64,000 bases of DNA from Rhizobium sp. S152 (GTDB lineage Bacteria; Pseudomonadota; Alphaproteobacteria; Rhizobiales; Rhizobiaceae): assembly GCF_030380735.1 (NCBI RefSeq), contig NZ_JAUDRZ010000004.1, positions 62,001 to 126,000 of the forward strand, given 5' to 3'. A program made the translations under genes and the position numbers. The notes under the pieces were generated by a model that saw only the letters and a list, made by a program, of their open reading frames with translations, did not search any database and was not told where the DNA came from. Position 1 is the first letter of the stretch. Each line of letters begins with the position of its first letter. Shown one piece after another: positions 27,730 to 37,041 of the stretch.

Positions 27730-28638
27730 CTAGCGTACTCGCCCCGAGCGCATGGCCTCGGCGATGCCGACGAAATCGCGGGCCGCCTGCGGCAGGCTTG
27801 AGCCCTTGCGCCAGACCATGCCGACCTGCACGACCGGCAGCGCGCCGGAGACGTCGCGGCTTTCGATGCGGTCGCCTTCCAGCGACCAGGGCCGATAGAC
27901 GAGATCGGGCAGCAGCGCCACGCCGGCGCCGGTCGCGACCAGGCTGCGTACAGCCTCGACGGATCGGGTGCGGAAGGCGACGTGCGGGCGGGCGCCGAGT
28001 GCCGAGAGCAGCTTGCCGGTGTTCTCCTCGATTTCGTCGACGGTCAGCATGATCAGCGGTTCGCGGGCGATATCGGCGATCGAGATAATGTCGGCGGAGA
28101 CCAGCGGGTGACCCATGGGAAGCCAGAGGCGGTAGGGCGACGTCTCGAGGATCTCGGCCTGCAGCGCCATGCGGTCGCGCAGATTGGAGATGACCATGAC
28201 CGCGACATCGAGCTCGCCGCCGACAAGCAGATGCTCGAGATAGCCGCCATTGTCCTCGATGGCCGAAACCTCTACGCCGGGGCAGGCGCGGCGATAGCGG
28301 GCGAGCAGGTCGGAGAGCACGTAGCCCGCGACCAGCGAGGTGACGCCGATGTTGAGCGTGCCCGAGGGAGCGCTCTGCTGGCCGGAAAAGCTGGTGCGGG
28401 CATCCGAGACAGTGGCGAGGATCTTGGTCGCATGGCGCAGGAACTGGTGGCCGTTGTGGGTGATCGTCAGGCCACGCGGATGCCGCTCGAAGAGCTGCAC
28501 GGCGAGATCGGTTTCCAGCTCTTTCAGCGCTTCCGTAACCGAGGATTGCGAGATCGAGAGATTTTGCGCGGCACGCGTTACCGAGCCCTGTTCCGCCACG
28601 GCGACGAAATACTGAAGCTGACGAAGAGTGAAGGCCAT
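27730..28638 (-). CDS. LysR-family transcriptional regulator
   Basis: 302 aa. The N-terminal winged HTH spans residues ~3-62 (LRQLQYFVAVAEQGSVTRAA, SISQSSVTEALKELE), followed by a periplasmic-binding-like effector domain (~90-295, GTLNIGVTSLVAGYVLSDLL). It lies upstream of and co-directional with the putrescine ABC/dehydrogenase genes. The ATC-N9-GAT palindrome lies between it and the operon, so it is the likely activator. The co-inducer may be a polyamine or breakdown product, which is inference only. Confidence 0.92.
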   Translation of the reverse strand: MAFTLRQLQYFVAVAEQGSVTRAAQNLSISQSSVTEALKELETDLAVQLFERHPRGLTITHNGHQFLRHATKILATVSDARTSFSGQQSAPSGTLNIGVTSLVAGYVLSDLLARYRRACPGVEVSAIEDNGGYLEHLLVGGELDVAVMVISNLRDRMALQAEILETSPYRLWLPMGHPLVSADIISIADIAREPLIMLTVDEIEENTGKLLSALGARPHVAFRTRSVEAVRSLVATGAGVALLPDLVYRPWSLEGDRIESRDVSGALPVVQVGMVWRKGSSLPQAARDFVGIAEAMRSGRVR

Positions 28639-28818
28639 GCACCGTTAGAGCACGCGCCGAGGCGGAGTGACAAGTGCCCGCCATCCCGGACCTTTTTTGG
28701 TACTAATCCCGTAGTGATGCAAAGTTGGAGGTCGTACTTAAGCATTCCGAAACGTCATTTCTCTAGCGTCCAAGCCACTTGCGTTGCGTTGGAGTTTGTT
28801 AATGGCGGAGCAGCGGGC

Positions 28819-29523
28819 TTGAAGGCCCTCCTGCGTATCTTCCGGCCTTCCCGGAAACTGGTTCTGATTGTTGCTGGCGTCGTCCTGCTCGGGGGCGTTT
28901 CCGGTGGCGCTGCCCTGTATATCGGCAAGGACAGAATTCTCGGTCCCTCCGCGACCATGACCAACGGCATGGCCTGCACCGACGTCAGCCTGGTGACGAT
29001 CAAGAAGCAGGATCACGTCTGGATCCGCAAATACATCAAGACCGAGCCTACGGACGGCATGACGCGCGTGAAGACCGCGCTCAGGGTCGCCAAGGCCGTC
29101 TACGAGGCGCAAAAGCCGGATCTCGTGCAGGTCGTGGTGCTCGACGCCAACGGCCCGACGCTGCGCTCCGACATTCGCGGCCGGGCGATCGGCGCCGATG
29201 TCGTCTATATTCCCAATCCGGATCCTGTCGTCGAAAGCCTCGACGGCAAGACCTACACGGCTCGTTATTACGACGGGGCAGCGGCCGCAAATGGCCTTTT
29301 CTTCGGAGAGCGGGTCGATCTGCCAGACGACGAGATTACGACGCTGAATGCGTCGTTCAAGGATGTGTCCGATTGCGTCGACCCGATCGCCGTCGCATCG
29401 ACGGAAGGCGGCGAGGGCGGAGCCAAGGCGAAGGGCAAGGGCAAGGAAGAGAAGTCCGCCGAAGGCGAAGGCGGAGAGAAGGCCGAGGGCGAGGCGGCGC
29501 ACGCCGCATCCGGCGGGCACTGA
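28819..29523 (+). CDS. Membrane-anchored protein of unknown function with Lys/Glu/Gly-rich tail
   Basis: About 234 aa if translation begins at TTG 28819 (LKALLRIFRPSRKLVLI), which has GGCGGAG 8 bp upstream. The nearest ATG at 28717 would add 34 residues that look non-coding. One N-terminal helix (LVLIVAGVVLLGGVSGGAALYI) anchors a periplasmic domain (residues ~35-190, no family recognised). A low-complexity tail rich in Gly, Lys, Glu and Ala follows (AKAKGKGKEEKSAEGEGGEK). It is convergent with lysS through a shared terminator. Confidence 0.65.
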   Translation: MKALLRIFRPSRKLVLIVAGVVLLGGVSGGAALYIGKDRILGPSATMTNGMACTDVSLVTIKKQDHVWIRKYIKTEPTDGMTRVKTALRVAKAVYEAQKPDLVQVVVLDANGPTLRSDIRGRAIGADVVYIPNPDPVVESLDGKTYTARYYDGAAAANGLFFGERVDLPDDEITTLNASFKDVSDCVDPIAVASTEGGEGGAKAKGKGKEEKSAEGEGGEKAEGEAAHAASGGH

Positions 29524-29563
29524 TCAGGCGAAGCCTGCACCTTCCATTTCACTACAGACATGA

Positions 29564-29598
29564 AAAAGGCGGCGCATCCTTTCGGACGGCCGCCTTTT
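29564..29598. terminator. Bidirectional intrinsic terminator
   Basis: AAAAGGCGGC (29564-29573) pairs perfectly with GCCGCCTTTT (29589-29598) around a 15-nt loop. A-run and T-run on opposite sides let it act for both the hypothetical gene ending at 29523 and lysS ending at 29618 on the other strand. Confidence 0.85.
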
Positions 29599-29617
29599 CG
29601 CATGTCGGTAAGGCTGC

Positions 29618-31114
29618 CTAGTCCGCCTTGGCCTTGCGGGCCGGGAAGAGGATGACGTCGCGGATCGACGGGGCGTTGGTCAAGAGCATCGTCAGGCGGT
29701 CGACGCCGATGCCGAGGCCGCCGGCGGGCGGCATGCCCTGGTCGATGGCGTCGAGGAATTCGTCGTCCAGCTGCTTGTCCTTCTCGCCGCGGGCATGCGC
29801 CTGCTCGAGCTGCTCGACCATGCGGCGGCGCTGCTCTTCCGGATCGTTGAGTTCCGAGAAGGCGTTGCCGAGTTCCCAGGCGTTGCAATAGGTCTCGAAA
29901 CGCTCGACGAGGCGCGGCTCGCCCGGCACTTCCTTGGCGAAGGGCGAGATGTCCTTCGGGAAGTGGGTGACGTGGCTCGGCTGGATCAACGTGCCCTCGA
30001 CCTTCTCCTCGAAGATGAAGGCGAGGCATTCGCCCCAGGTCCAGTCTTTCTCGACTTCGAACCCGGCGGCCTTGGCGGCAGCGCGGGCTTCCTCGTCGGT
30101 CTTGATGGCGAGGAAGTCGATGCCGGTCACTTCCTTGACGGCGTCAGGCATGGGCACGCGCTTGAACGGGCCCTTGAAGGAAAGCTGCTTGTCGCCGAAG
30201 GGGAATTCCGTGGTGCCGTGCACCTGCAGCGCCAGCTTCTCGAACAGGCGCTCGACGAGATCCATGATGTCCTCGTAGTCGGCATAGGCCCAGTAGCACT
30301 CCATCATGGTGAACTCGGGATTGTGCCTGGTGGAGACACCTTCGTTGCGGAAGTTGCGGTTGATCTCGAACACCTTGTCGGTGAGACCGGAGACCAGCGT
30401 ACGCTTCAGGAACAGTTCCGGCGCGATGCGCAGGTACATGTCGAGCTTCAGCGTGTTGTGATGCGTCTTGAAGGGCTCGGCGGTGGCGCCGCCATAGACC
30501 GAGTGCAGCATCGGCGTCTCGACTTCCATGAAGCCGTCGTCTTCCATGAAGCGGCGAATGCCCGAGAGGATCTTCGAGCGCTGCTGGAAGCGCAGCTTCG
30601 ATTCCTCGTTGCTGAGGATATCGAGGTGGCGCTTGCGGTAGCGGATCTCGACGTCGGCGATGCCGTTCCACTTCTCCGGCATGGGGAGAAGCGACTTGGT
30701 CAGCATGGTGATCTCTTGCGCGTTGATCGACAGTTCGCCGCGCTTGGTGCGGCGCACGGTGCCCGTCACGCCGATGATGTCGCCGATGTCGATCATCGCC
30801 AGCATCTCGCGGGCGGCCTCGGGCGTCACGTCCTTGTGGCTGAAGATCTGGATCTTGCCGCCGGCGTCATGGATGTCCATGAACATGCCGGAGTTGCGCG
30901 AGGAATAGACGCGGCCGGCGACGGTGACGACGTCAGTCGTCTCAATGTCGGATTCCAGATCCTTGTACTTCTCGGCCAGCTCGGCATTGGTGATGGTGCG
31001 GTGGAAATGCGCCGGATAGACGTCGCCGATCTTCTCGCGCAAGAGCTTCAGCTTCTGGGCGCGGACCTCGGTCGCGTCGGAGGAGAGGGTGGCGGTTTCG
31101 GTCTTGTCGGTCAT
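29618..31114 (-). CDS. lysS: Lysyl-tRNA synthetase, class II
   Basis: 498 aa from ATG 31114 (MTDKTETATLSSDATEVRAQ); a frame start at 31138 adds eight residues. It charges tRNA-Lys. An N-terminal OB-fold binds the anticodon (TVAGRVYSSRNSGMFMDIHD). The class II core has motif 1 (MEDDGFMEVETPML), motif 2 (FRNEGVSTRHNPEFTMMECY) and motif 3 (GLGIGVDRLTMLLT). It is the usual length for bacterial class II LysRS. It is followed by gltX on the same strand, upstream, with repeats between them. Confidence 0.96.
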   Translation of the reverse strand: MTDKTETATLSSDATEVRAQKLKLLREKIGDVYPAHFHRTITNAELAEKYKDLESDIETTDVVTVAGRVYSSRNSGMFMDIHDAGGKIQIFSHKDVTPEAAREMLAMIDIGDIIGVTGTVRRTKRGELSINAQEITMLTKSLLPMPEKWNGIADVEIRYRKRHLDILSNEESKLRFQQRSKILSGIRRFMEDDGFMEVETPMLHSVYGGATAEPFKTHHNTLKLDMYLRIAPELFLKRTLVSGLTDKVFEINRNFRNEGVSTRHNPEFTMMECYWAYADYEDIMDLVERLFEKLALQVHGTTEFPFGDKQLSFKGPFKRVPMPDAVKEVTGIDFLAIKTDEEARAAAKAAGFEVEKDWTWGECLAFIFEEKVEGTLIQPSHVTHFPKDISPFAKEVPGEPRLVERFETYCNAWELGNAFSELNDPEEQRRRMVEQLEQAHARGEKDKQLDDEFLDAIDQGMPPAGGLGIGVDRLTMLLTNAPSIRDVILFPARKAKAD

Positions 31115-31180
31115 GTCATTTGCCTCATCGATGGGCATGGAATCTTGTCGGTTCAGGTGGCTTGCGCCGGGCTCGGCTTA

Positions 31181-31276
31181 ACCCTCCCCCTTGTGGGGAG
31201 GGTCGGAGCGAAGCGGAGGGGAGGGGTTTTCTTGGCGAAGACCCCTCCCCAACCCCTCCCCACAAGGGGGAGGGGC
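31181..31276. repeat. Inverted pair of GC-rich palindromic intergenic repeats between gltX and lysS
   Basis: CCCTCCCCCTTGTGGGGAGG (from 31182) and CCCCTCCCCACAAGGGGGAG (from 31255) are inverted copies of the unit seen at 26.3 kb, about 50 bp apart. They fill the whole space between the gltX stop (31288) and the lysS start (31114). Confidence 0.8.
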
Positions 31277-31287
31277 TTCTCCGCAAA

Positions 31288-32742
31288 TTACTTCGGTCCC
31301 ACCAGCGAGGCCACGGCCTGGGCCGCCAGTTTCAGCCGCTGGCGCACGACCGAGCGGCCGAGGATGGCCATACTGTCGAACAGCGGCAGCGAGCGCGACG
31401 AGCCGGAGACGGCGACGAAGAGCGGTGCGACGATGACCTTGAGCTTCTTGCCCATGCGGTCGCCGATGGCGCGCAGTTCGGCTTCGATCGATTCGACGTT
31501 CCATTCGAGGATCTTTTCGAGATCCGGCTGCACCGTGTTCAGGATCTCGAGGATCTCTTCCGGCGGCGACTTGATCTTGGCGAAGGCGGAAGGATCGAGG
31601 TTGAGGTCCGATTTCAGGAGGAAGCCCATCAGCTCCGGCAGTTCGCCGAGCTTCGAGATGCGCGACTGCGACAGCGCCATGCCGGCCTTGAGGCGATCGT
31701 TTTCCATCGCCCAGGTCAGAACCCGGCTCTGGAACTCTTCTTCCGACATCTTCTCGCGGATCCAGCGGCCGTTCAGCCAGTCGAGCTTCTGGATGTCGAA
31801 GATGGCGCCGGCCTTGGAGAGGTTTTCCGGGTCGAACTTGCCGGCCAGTTCCTCGATGTCGAGCAATTCCTCGCCTTCGGCGATCTGCACGAAGAACAGG
31901 CCGAGGAAGTTCATCAGCGCTTCGGGGATATAGCCGAGCGCGGAGTAATAGGAGATCGAGGTCGGGTTCTTGCGCTTCGACAGCTTCGACTTGTCGGCAT
32001 TTCTCATCAGCGAGAGATGCATGAACACCGGCTGGTCCCACTCGAAATAGCGGTAGAGCAGGATGTGCTTCGGCACCGAGGCCAGCCACTCCTCGCCGCG
32101 CGCGACGTGGGTGATCTTCATCAGATGGTCGTCGATGACGTTGGCCATGTGATAGGTCGGCATGCCGTCGCCCTTGATGAGCACCTGCATGTCGACACTG
32201 TCCCACGGGATCGAGACGTCGCCATAGACGCCGTCGGTGAAGTCGCAGGAGCCCTCGGTCGGGATCTTCATGCGGATGACGGAGCCTTCGCCGGCCGCCA
32301 TCTTGGCCGAGACTTCTTCGGCGGAATATTTCAGGCAGAGACCGTCATACTTCGGCGGCTTGCCGGAGGCGCGCTGCGCCTCGCGCATTTCGGTCAGGCG
32401 CTCGGGCGTGCAGAAACAACGGAAGGCGTGGCCCTTGTCCAGCAGTTCCTGGGCGTAGGGCTGGTACATGTCCTTGCGGTCGGACTGGCGATAGGGGCCG
32501 TAGGGGCCGCCGATATCGGGACCTTCCGACCATTCCAGGCCGCACCACTTCAGCGCGTCGAGCACCTTGGTCTCGAATTCCGGCGTCGAGCGCGTGGCAT
32601 CGGTGTCTTCGATACGCAGGATGAACTCGCCGCCGTGCTTCTTGGCGAACAGGTAGTTGAAGAGTGCGATGTATGCGGTGCCGACATGCGGCTCGCCAGT
32701 TGGCGAGGGAGCAATGCGGACGCGGACGCCGGAAGCTGTCAT
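31288..32742 (-). CDS. gltX: Glutamyl-tRNA synthetase
   Basis: 484 aa class I synthetase. The HIGH equivalent is PSPTGEPHVGT (residues 12-22) and the KMSKS equivalent is KLSKRKNP (253-260). The C-terminal anticodon-binding region is complete. It charges tRNA-Glu; many alphaproteobacteria carry two GltX paralogues with different tRNA preference, and the sequence alone does not tell me which this is. It runs towards lysS. About 230 bp upstream, before the SLC13 permease gene, shows no gene. Confidence 0.94.
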   Translation of the reverse strand: MTASGVRVRIAPSPTGEPHVGTAYIALFNYLFAKKHGGEFILRIEDTDATRSTPEFETKVLDALKWCGLEWSEGPDIGGPYGPYRQSDRKDMYQPYAQELLDKGHAFRCFCTPERLTEMREAQRASGKPPKYDGLCLKYSAEEVSAKMAAGEGSVIRMKIPTEGSCDFTDGVYGDVSIPWDSVDMQVLIKGDGMPTYHMANVIDDHLMKITHVARGEEWLASVPKHILLYRYFEWDQPVFMHLSLMRNADKSKLSKRKNPTSISYYSALGYIPEALMNFLGLFFVQIAEGEELLDIEELAGKFDPENLSKAGAIFDIQKLDWLNGRWIREKMSEEEFQSRVLTWAMENDRLKAGMALSQSRISKLGELPELMGFLLKSDLNLDPSAFAKIKSPPEEILEILNTVQPDLEKILEWNVESIEAELRAIGDRMGKKLKVIVAPLFVAVSGSSRSLPLFDSMAILGRSVVRQRLKLAAQAVASLVGPK

Positions 32743-32976
32743 TTTATGTGCCCGTCAAATAAATGCCGGACGGCTTTCAGAGGGAAAGCGACGCTCGGCC
32801 GGAAAGAATTCAGATAACTGGATCAGGAAACCGGCCGGAAAAGGGCATTTCGCCCGCTTGCCCGGCCAATTGTCCGTTTGGCTGGCTTTAAGGCCATATT
32901 CGGTTGCAGACGTCAAGGAAAATGCCGCCCGCGCCGTCGCTTGCGCCAGTTCGGCACAGCCTTGGCATCACGCTTC

Positions 32977-34746
32977 TCAGGTGACCGGCCAGACCCACAG
33001 CAGCAGCGGCACGCTGACCAAAATGATGAGCAGCGACAGCGGCAGGCCGAGGCGGGGGTAGTCGCTGAAGCGATAGCCGCCGGGGCCGAAGACCAACGTG
33101 TTGCACTGGTGGCCGATCGGGGTCAGGAAATCGCAGCCGGCGCCGATCGCCACCGCCATCAGGAAGGCATCGGGCTTGTAACCCAGCGTCTCGGCGAAGC
33201 TGGCTGCAATGGGAGCCATGACGAGCACGGTGGCGGCGTTGTTTAGGAACGGGGTCACGGCCATGGCGGTGACCAGGATCAGCGCCAGCGCGCCGTAATG
33301 CGGCATCTGGGCGGCGAGATGGCCGAGCCAGCCGGCGATCAGCTCGCTGCCGCCTGTCGTCCTCAAGGTGTCGGAGACCGGGATCAGCGCGGCGAGCATG
33401 ATCAGGATCGGGGCGTCGAGCGCCTTGTAGACATCGACCAGCGGGATGACGCGGAAGACGACCATGGCGAGCGCCGCGCAGAAGAAGGAGGTGGCGACGG
33501 GCACGACGCCGGTGGCGGTGGCCGCCATCGCGGCAAGCAGGATCAGCAGCGGCACATAGGCGCGGCGCGAGGTGCCGAGCATGATGTCGCGCTGCGCCAG
33601 CGGCAGGCAGGCGAAGTCCTGCAGGAAGGCCGGCAGGGTGCGCCGGCTTCCCTGCAACACCAGCATATCGCCGGCGCGCAACCTGACCTCGCTCAGGCGC
33701 TCGTTCAGGCGGTGGCCCTTGCGGGAGACGGCGAGCAGATTGACGCTGCGGCGGTTGGAGAGCGACAGCTGCCGCGCCGACCAGCCGACCAGCGGCGAAT
33801 CCGAGGTGACGATCGCCTCGATCGAGGTCAGGTCGTTGCGCTCGGCGGGATCGGCGATCGGCTTGCCCGAGAGCTTGAGCTTTGCGTTCGACACCATGCG
33901 GTCGAGCGCATCGGGGCTTCCCTCGAGCAGCACCGTGTCGCCGGTTTTCAGCGTCACGTCGGGAAAGGGTGAAAGGCGGGTGTGGCCGCGCAGGATGGCA
34001 GTTGCCAGCGCATCGCCGTCGCCGAGCTTCAGGAGATCGCTGAGCGGCTTGCCCTCGACGGTCGATTCCTGTGCCACGGTGGCTTCCGAAAAATAGGCCT
34101 TGGCGTCGAGCGCTTCTTCGAGCGACGGGTTTTCGTTCTTTCTTTCAGGGACCAGCCAGTGGAAGAAGATCAAAAAGACGACGCCGACCAGCGCCAGCGT
34201 CGCACCGACCGGGGTGAAGTCGAACATGGTGAAGGGCGTGCCCGTTATCTCGCCGCGCAGACGCGAGACGACGATGTTGGGCGAGGTGCCGATCTGCGTC
34301 ATCAGACCGCCGAGAAGGGCGGCGAAGCTCATCGGCATCAGATAGAGCGAGGGCGACTTGCCGCTCTTGCGGGCGAACTGGAAGGCGACGGGGATCATGA
34401 TCGCCAGAGCGCCGATGTTCTTGATGAAGGCGGACAACACGGCGACGACGATCAAGAGCAGCGCGAGTTGCGTGTGCAGCGTGTCGAGATTGGGAAAGAA
34501 GCGCTTGATCGCGGTATCGACGATGCCGGAGCGGGCGACGCCGGCGCTGACGACGAGCGCGCTGCCGACGATGATGACGATATCGTCGCTGAAGCCGGAG
34601 AAGGCTTTTTCGAAGGGGACGAGGCCCACGGCGATCGCCAGAACCAGCGCGCAGCAGGCGACGAGATCGTAGCGAAAACGGTCCCATATGAAGACCGCCA
34701 TCATCAGGCCAATGACGCCGAAGGCGAGTAACTGCTGTGTTGTCAT
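32977..34746 (-). CDS. SLC13-family permease with two TrkA-C domains
   Basis: 589 aa inner-membrane protein. Hydrophobic helices occur in two halves (residues ~5-195 and ~395-589), separated by a soluble insert with two RCK_C/TrkA-C-like modules (~210-300 and ~300-385, with GDTVLLEGSPDALDRM and AGDMLVLQGSRRTL). The repeated IGTSPNIVV and TPIGHQCNTLV motifs mark the divalent-anion/Na+ symporter fold. Substrates of relatives include sulfate and dicarboxylates; the one here is unknown. It stands alone and diverges from a small gene at 34950. Confidence 0.88.
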   Translation of the reverse strand: MTTQQLLAFGVIGLMMAVFIWDRFRYDLVACCALVLAIAVGLVPFEKAFSGFSDDIVIIVGSALVVSAGVARSGIVDTAIKRFFPNLDTLHTQLALLLIVVAVLSAFIKNIGALAIMIPVAFQFARKSGKSPSLYLMPMSFAALLGGLMTQIGTSPNIVVSRLRGEITGTPFTMFDFTPVGATLALVGVVFLIFFHWLVPERKNENPSLEEALDAKAYFSEATVAQESTVEGKPLSDLLKLGDGDALATAILRGHTRLSPFPDVTLKTGDTVLLEGSPDALDRMVSNAKLKLSGKPIADPAERNDLTSIEAIVTSDSPLVGWSARQLSLSNRRSVNLLAVSRKGHRLNERLSEVRLRAGDMLVLQGSRRTLPAFLQDFACLPLAQRDIMLGTSRRAYVPLLILLAAMAATATGVVPVATSFFCAALAMVVFRVIPLVDVYKALDAPILIMLAALIPVSDTLRTTGGSELIAGWLGHLAAQMPHYGALALILVTAMAVTPFLNNAATVLVMAPIAASFAETLGYKPDAFLMAVAIGAGCDFLTPIGHQCNTLVFGPGGYRFSDYPRLGLPLSLLIILVSVPLLLWVWPVT

Positions 34747-34949
34747 GCCATTCCGGGAACAGAGTCAGGCGGCGGGAGACTTCCCGACGTTCGCGGATAA
34801 CTGTGCCGCACGGCGATCAGTTCAATGCCGGCAATGAAAAAGACGGAACGCGGAATGGTTCTGCGCGATTGAGAGGGTGGCCGTGATTGGTGTATCAGCC
34901 GGCGATCGCCGCGTGGCCGCGATCCAAAAGGTGGAGCGAAGGGAGAATT

Positions 34950-35171
34950 ATGAGCGAGCAGAAGCCTGAAACGATCGCGCTCATCAGGGCGGTCGCCGAC
35001 AGTCCGAAGCGCGATAACAGCGTCTATCACCAGGCGATGGCCGAGGCTCGCCAGGCGTTCGAGCAGGCGGAGACGGCGCTTGATGGCCCGGTCAAGGTGA
35101 AGATCAAGACCAAGACGAAGCGCAACGGCGACTATGTGGTGAAATGGACCTTCAAGCGCATCAAGGAATGA
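34950..35171 (+). CDS. Small conserved-looking hypothetical protein
   Basis: 73 aa, starting MSEQKPETIALIRAVADSPK with the ribosome site GGGAGAA. The C-terminal third is rich in Lys (KVKIKTKTKRNGDYVVKWTF). No domain is recognised and there is no signal or membrane segment. Good codon use and ribosome site support translation. A GC hairpin without T-run (35172-35178 with 35189-35195) follows, then the convergent PPK2 gene. Confidence 0.6.
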   Translation: MSEQKPETIALIRAVADSPKRDNSVYHQAMAEARQAFEQAETALDGPVKVKIKTKTKRNGDYVVKWTFKRIKE

Positions 35172-35222
35172 CCGCGCCGGATTTGGCAGGCGCGGCCTCG
35201 GAGAGAACAGGCGACGATCGGC

Positions 35223-36140
35223 CTAGTATTTCGACGGAACGTAGAGCTCGGGCGGCAGGACCTTGCGCTCGTAGTCCGGGTTGAAGACGCGCTCCGGCAG
35301 GGCAATCTCTTCGTGCGGCACGTCCTCATAGGGAAACTGCTGCAGCAGGTGATCGATGCAGTTCAGGCGTGCCCGCTTCTTGTCGTTGCCCTCGACGATG
35401 TGCCATGGCGCTTCCGGGATGTTGGTGCGCGCAAAGGTCTCTTCCTTGGCCTTGGTATAGGCTTCCCAACGGATGCGCGACTGCAGGTCCATGGGCGAGA
35501 GCTTCCACTGCTTCAGCGGATCGTGGATACGCACGAGGAAGCGCAGTTGCTGCTCCTCGTCGGTGATCGAGAACCAGTATTTCACCAGGCGGATGCCGGA
35601 GCGGACCAGCATGCGCTCGAATTCCGGCACGTCGTTGAAAAACTGCTCGACCTGATCCTCGTCAGCGAAACCCATGACCCGCTCCACGCCCGAGCGGTTG
35701 TACCAGGAGCGGTCGAACAGAACGATCTCGCCGCCGGCTGGCAGATGCGGGACGTAGCGCTGGAAATACCACTGCGACTTTTCACGGTCGGACGGAGCAG
35801 GGAGCGCCACGACGCGGGCGACGCGCGGATTGAGCCGCTGGGTAATGCGCTTGATGACGCCGCCCTTGCCGGCGGAATCGCGGCCCTCGAAGATCACCAC
35901 CACCTTTTCCTTGTGATAGGTAACCCAGTCCTGCAGGCGGATCAGTTCCGATTGGAGGGAGATAAGTGCGCGGAAATAGTCGATGCGCGGCATCGAGGGC
36001 GGATGAGCCTTGCGGTAGATCTTGCGGATTTCCTCGGACAGCGCCGGTTCGGACAGCTCGAGTTCATAGTCCTCGTCGAGCGTATCGGCCAGTTCTGCCT
36101 CGAGCCAGTCGTGGGAGGGCGTGCCGTTCATCTTGGTCAT
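35223..36140 (-). CDS. Polyphosphate kinase 2 (PPK2)
   Basis: 305 aa. Walker A is GRDSAGKGG (residues ~86-94), Walker B is EIVLFDRSWYNR with D143, and the lid segment has the Arg-rich RSGIRLVKYWFSI, then PLKQWKLSPMD. This is the single-domain PPK2 class I pattern, which reversibly transfers phosphate between polyphosphate and nucleoside diphosphates (NDP to NTP) in the cytoplasm. The acidic N-terminus (residues 11-40) is typical of rhizobial members. It appears to be monocistronic. Confidence 0.92.
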   Translation of the reverse strand: MTKMNGTPSHDWLEAELADTLDEDYELELSEPALSEEIRKIYRKAHPPSMPRIDYFRALISLQSELIRLQDWVTYHKEKVVVIFEGRDSAGKGGVIKRITQRLNPRVARVVALPAPSDREKSQWYFQRYVPHLPAGGEIVLFDRSWYNRSGVERVMGFADEDQVEQFFNDVPEFERMLVRSGIRLVKYWFSITDEEQQLRFLVRIHDPLKQWKLSPMDLQSRIRWEAYTKAKEETFARTNIPEAPWHIVEGNDKKRARLNCIDHLLQQFPYEDVPHEEIALPERVFNPDYERKVLPPELYVPSKY

Positions 36141-36341
36141 CTCGAGATCCTGATTGGAGTGGTGAAACAGGGCTAAGTGAGGTGCATGACAACCGCGTGA
36201 CAGGTTCGGTCAATTACATCGCAACTGCGCCGACTTGCGCCGCCTCGGATTGTATCGATAGTTTGCTTGATGCCCAAGCGATCGGGCGGCATTGCATTCG
36301 TCTTGATTTTATATCTTTAAATATATATTTTGAGGCTGCCG

Positions 36342-36701
36342 ATGACATATGTCGTGCACTTCCATCCTGCTTTCATCACGGAATGGAAAAGCCTGGAGAT
36401 GGGCTTGAAGGAATTGGTCGGCGAAGTTCTGGACCACCTAGAAGAGGACGGCCCTTTCCTCGGGCGTCCAGAGGTCGATACGCTCTCAGGTTCCAGCTAC
36501 GCGAACATGAAGGAAATCAGGGTTGGTTTCGGACGGCAGGTGTGGCGTTTTGCCTTCGCTTTCGATCCGGCCCAAAGGGCCATCGTCCTTTGCGGAGGAG
36601 ACAAGCAGGGCATGAACCAGTCGCTATTCTACAAGCAACTGATCAGGAAAGCGGATGAGCGGTTCGGTGCGTGGTTGAAGGACATGAAAAATGAGCACTG
36701 A
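36342..36701 (+). CDS. RelE/HigB-like toxin of a type II toxin-antitoxin pair
   Basis: 119 aa from ATG 36342; a TTG four codons upstream is possible. The fold signature of the Gp49/HigB group is present: GPFLGRPEVDTLSGSSYANM, KEIRVGF, VWRFAFAFDPAQRAIVLCGG and FYKQLIRKADERF. Relatives are ribosome-dependent mRNA interferases. The toxin gene comes first, as in higBA, and overlaps the antitoxin gene by 11 bp. The 5-prime region (36300-36345) is strikingly AT-rich compared with its surroundings, which suggests an acquired module. Confidence 0.85.
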   Translation: MTYVVHFHPAFITEWKSLEMGLKELVGEVLDHLEEDGPFLGRPEVDTLSGSSYANMKEIRVGFGRQVWRFAFAFDPAQRAIVLCGGDKQGMNQSLFYKQLIRKADERFGAWLKDMKNEH

Positions 36702-37020
36702 GTGGAAGACGTTTCGAGCTGAACTACCCGAGGATGTGCGTGCCCGGCTCGACCAGAAGCGCCAAGAACGTCGTCTTGGCAAGGCATTGGCGGAAGTGCG
36801 CAAGGCCATGAACGCGACGCAGCAGGATGTTGCGGCGGGCGCCGCCATGACGCAGAACACGGTTTCGAAAATCGAACGTTCCGACGATGTCCTGATCTCC
36901 TCGGTCGTGCGCTACATGCATTCGATCGGCGGCGGGGTGGAGCTCCTGCTGAAAACGCCCGACGGGAAGGCGAGGCGCGTCGATTTCGATCCCGACATCT
37001 ATGTGAAGCAGATCCTCTAG
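36691..37020 (+). CDS. XRE-family antitoxin of the type II toxin-antitoxin pair
   Basis: 109 aa. The helix-turn-helix is at ~residues 32-75 (LAEVRKAMNATQQDVAAGAA, MTQNTVSKIERSDD), followed by SSVVRYMHSIGGGVELLL, the usual XRE antitoxin continuation. The extended N-terminus (residues 1-30) is charged and could wrap the toxin. The start overlaps the toxin end, so synthesis is coupled. It presumably represses its own promoter in the AT-rich leader. It is convergent with the DUF4239 gene, 21 bp away. Confidence 0.87.
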   Translation: MSTEWKTFRAELPEDVRARLDQKRQERRLGKALAEVRKAMNATQQDVAAGAAMTQNTVSKIERSDDVLISSVVRYMHSIGGGVELLLKTPDGKARRVDFDPDIYVKQIL

Positions 37021-37041
37021 CCGACGGACCCGCGTCGTCCC

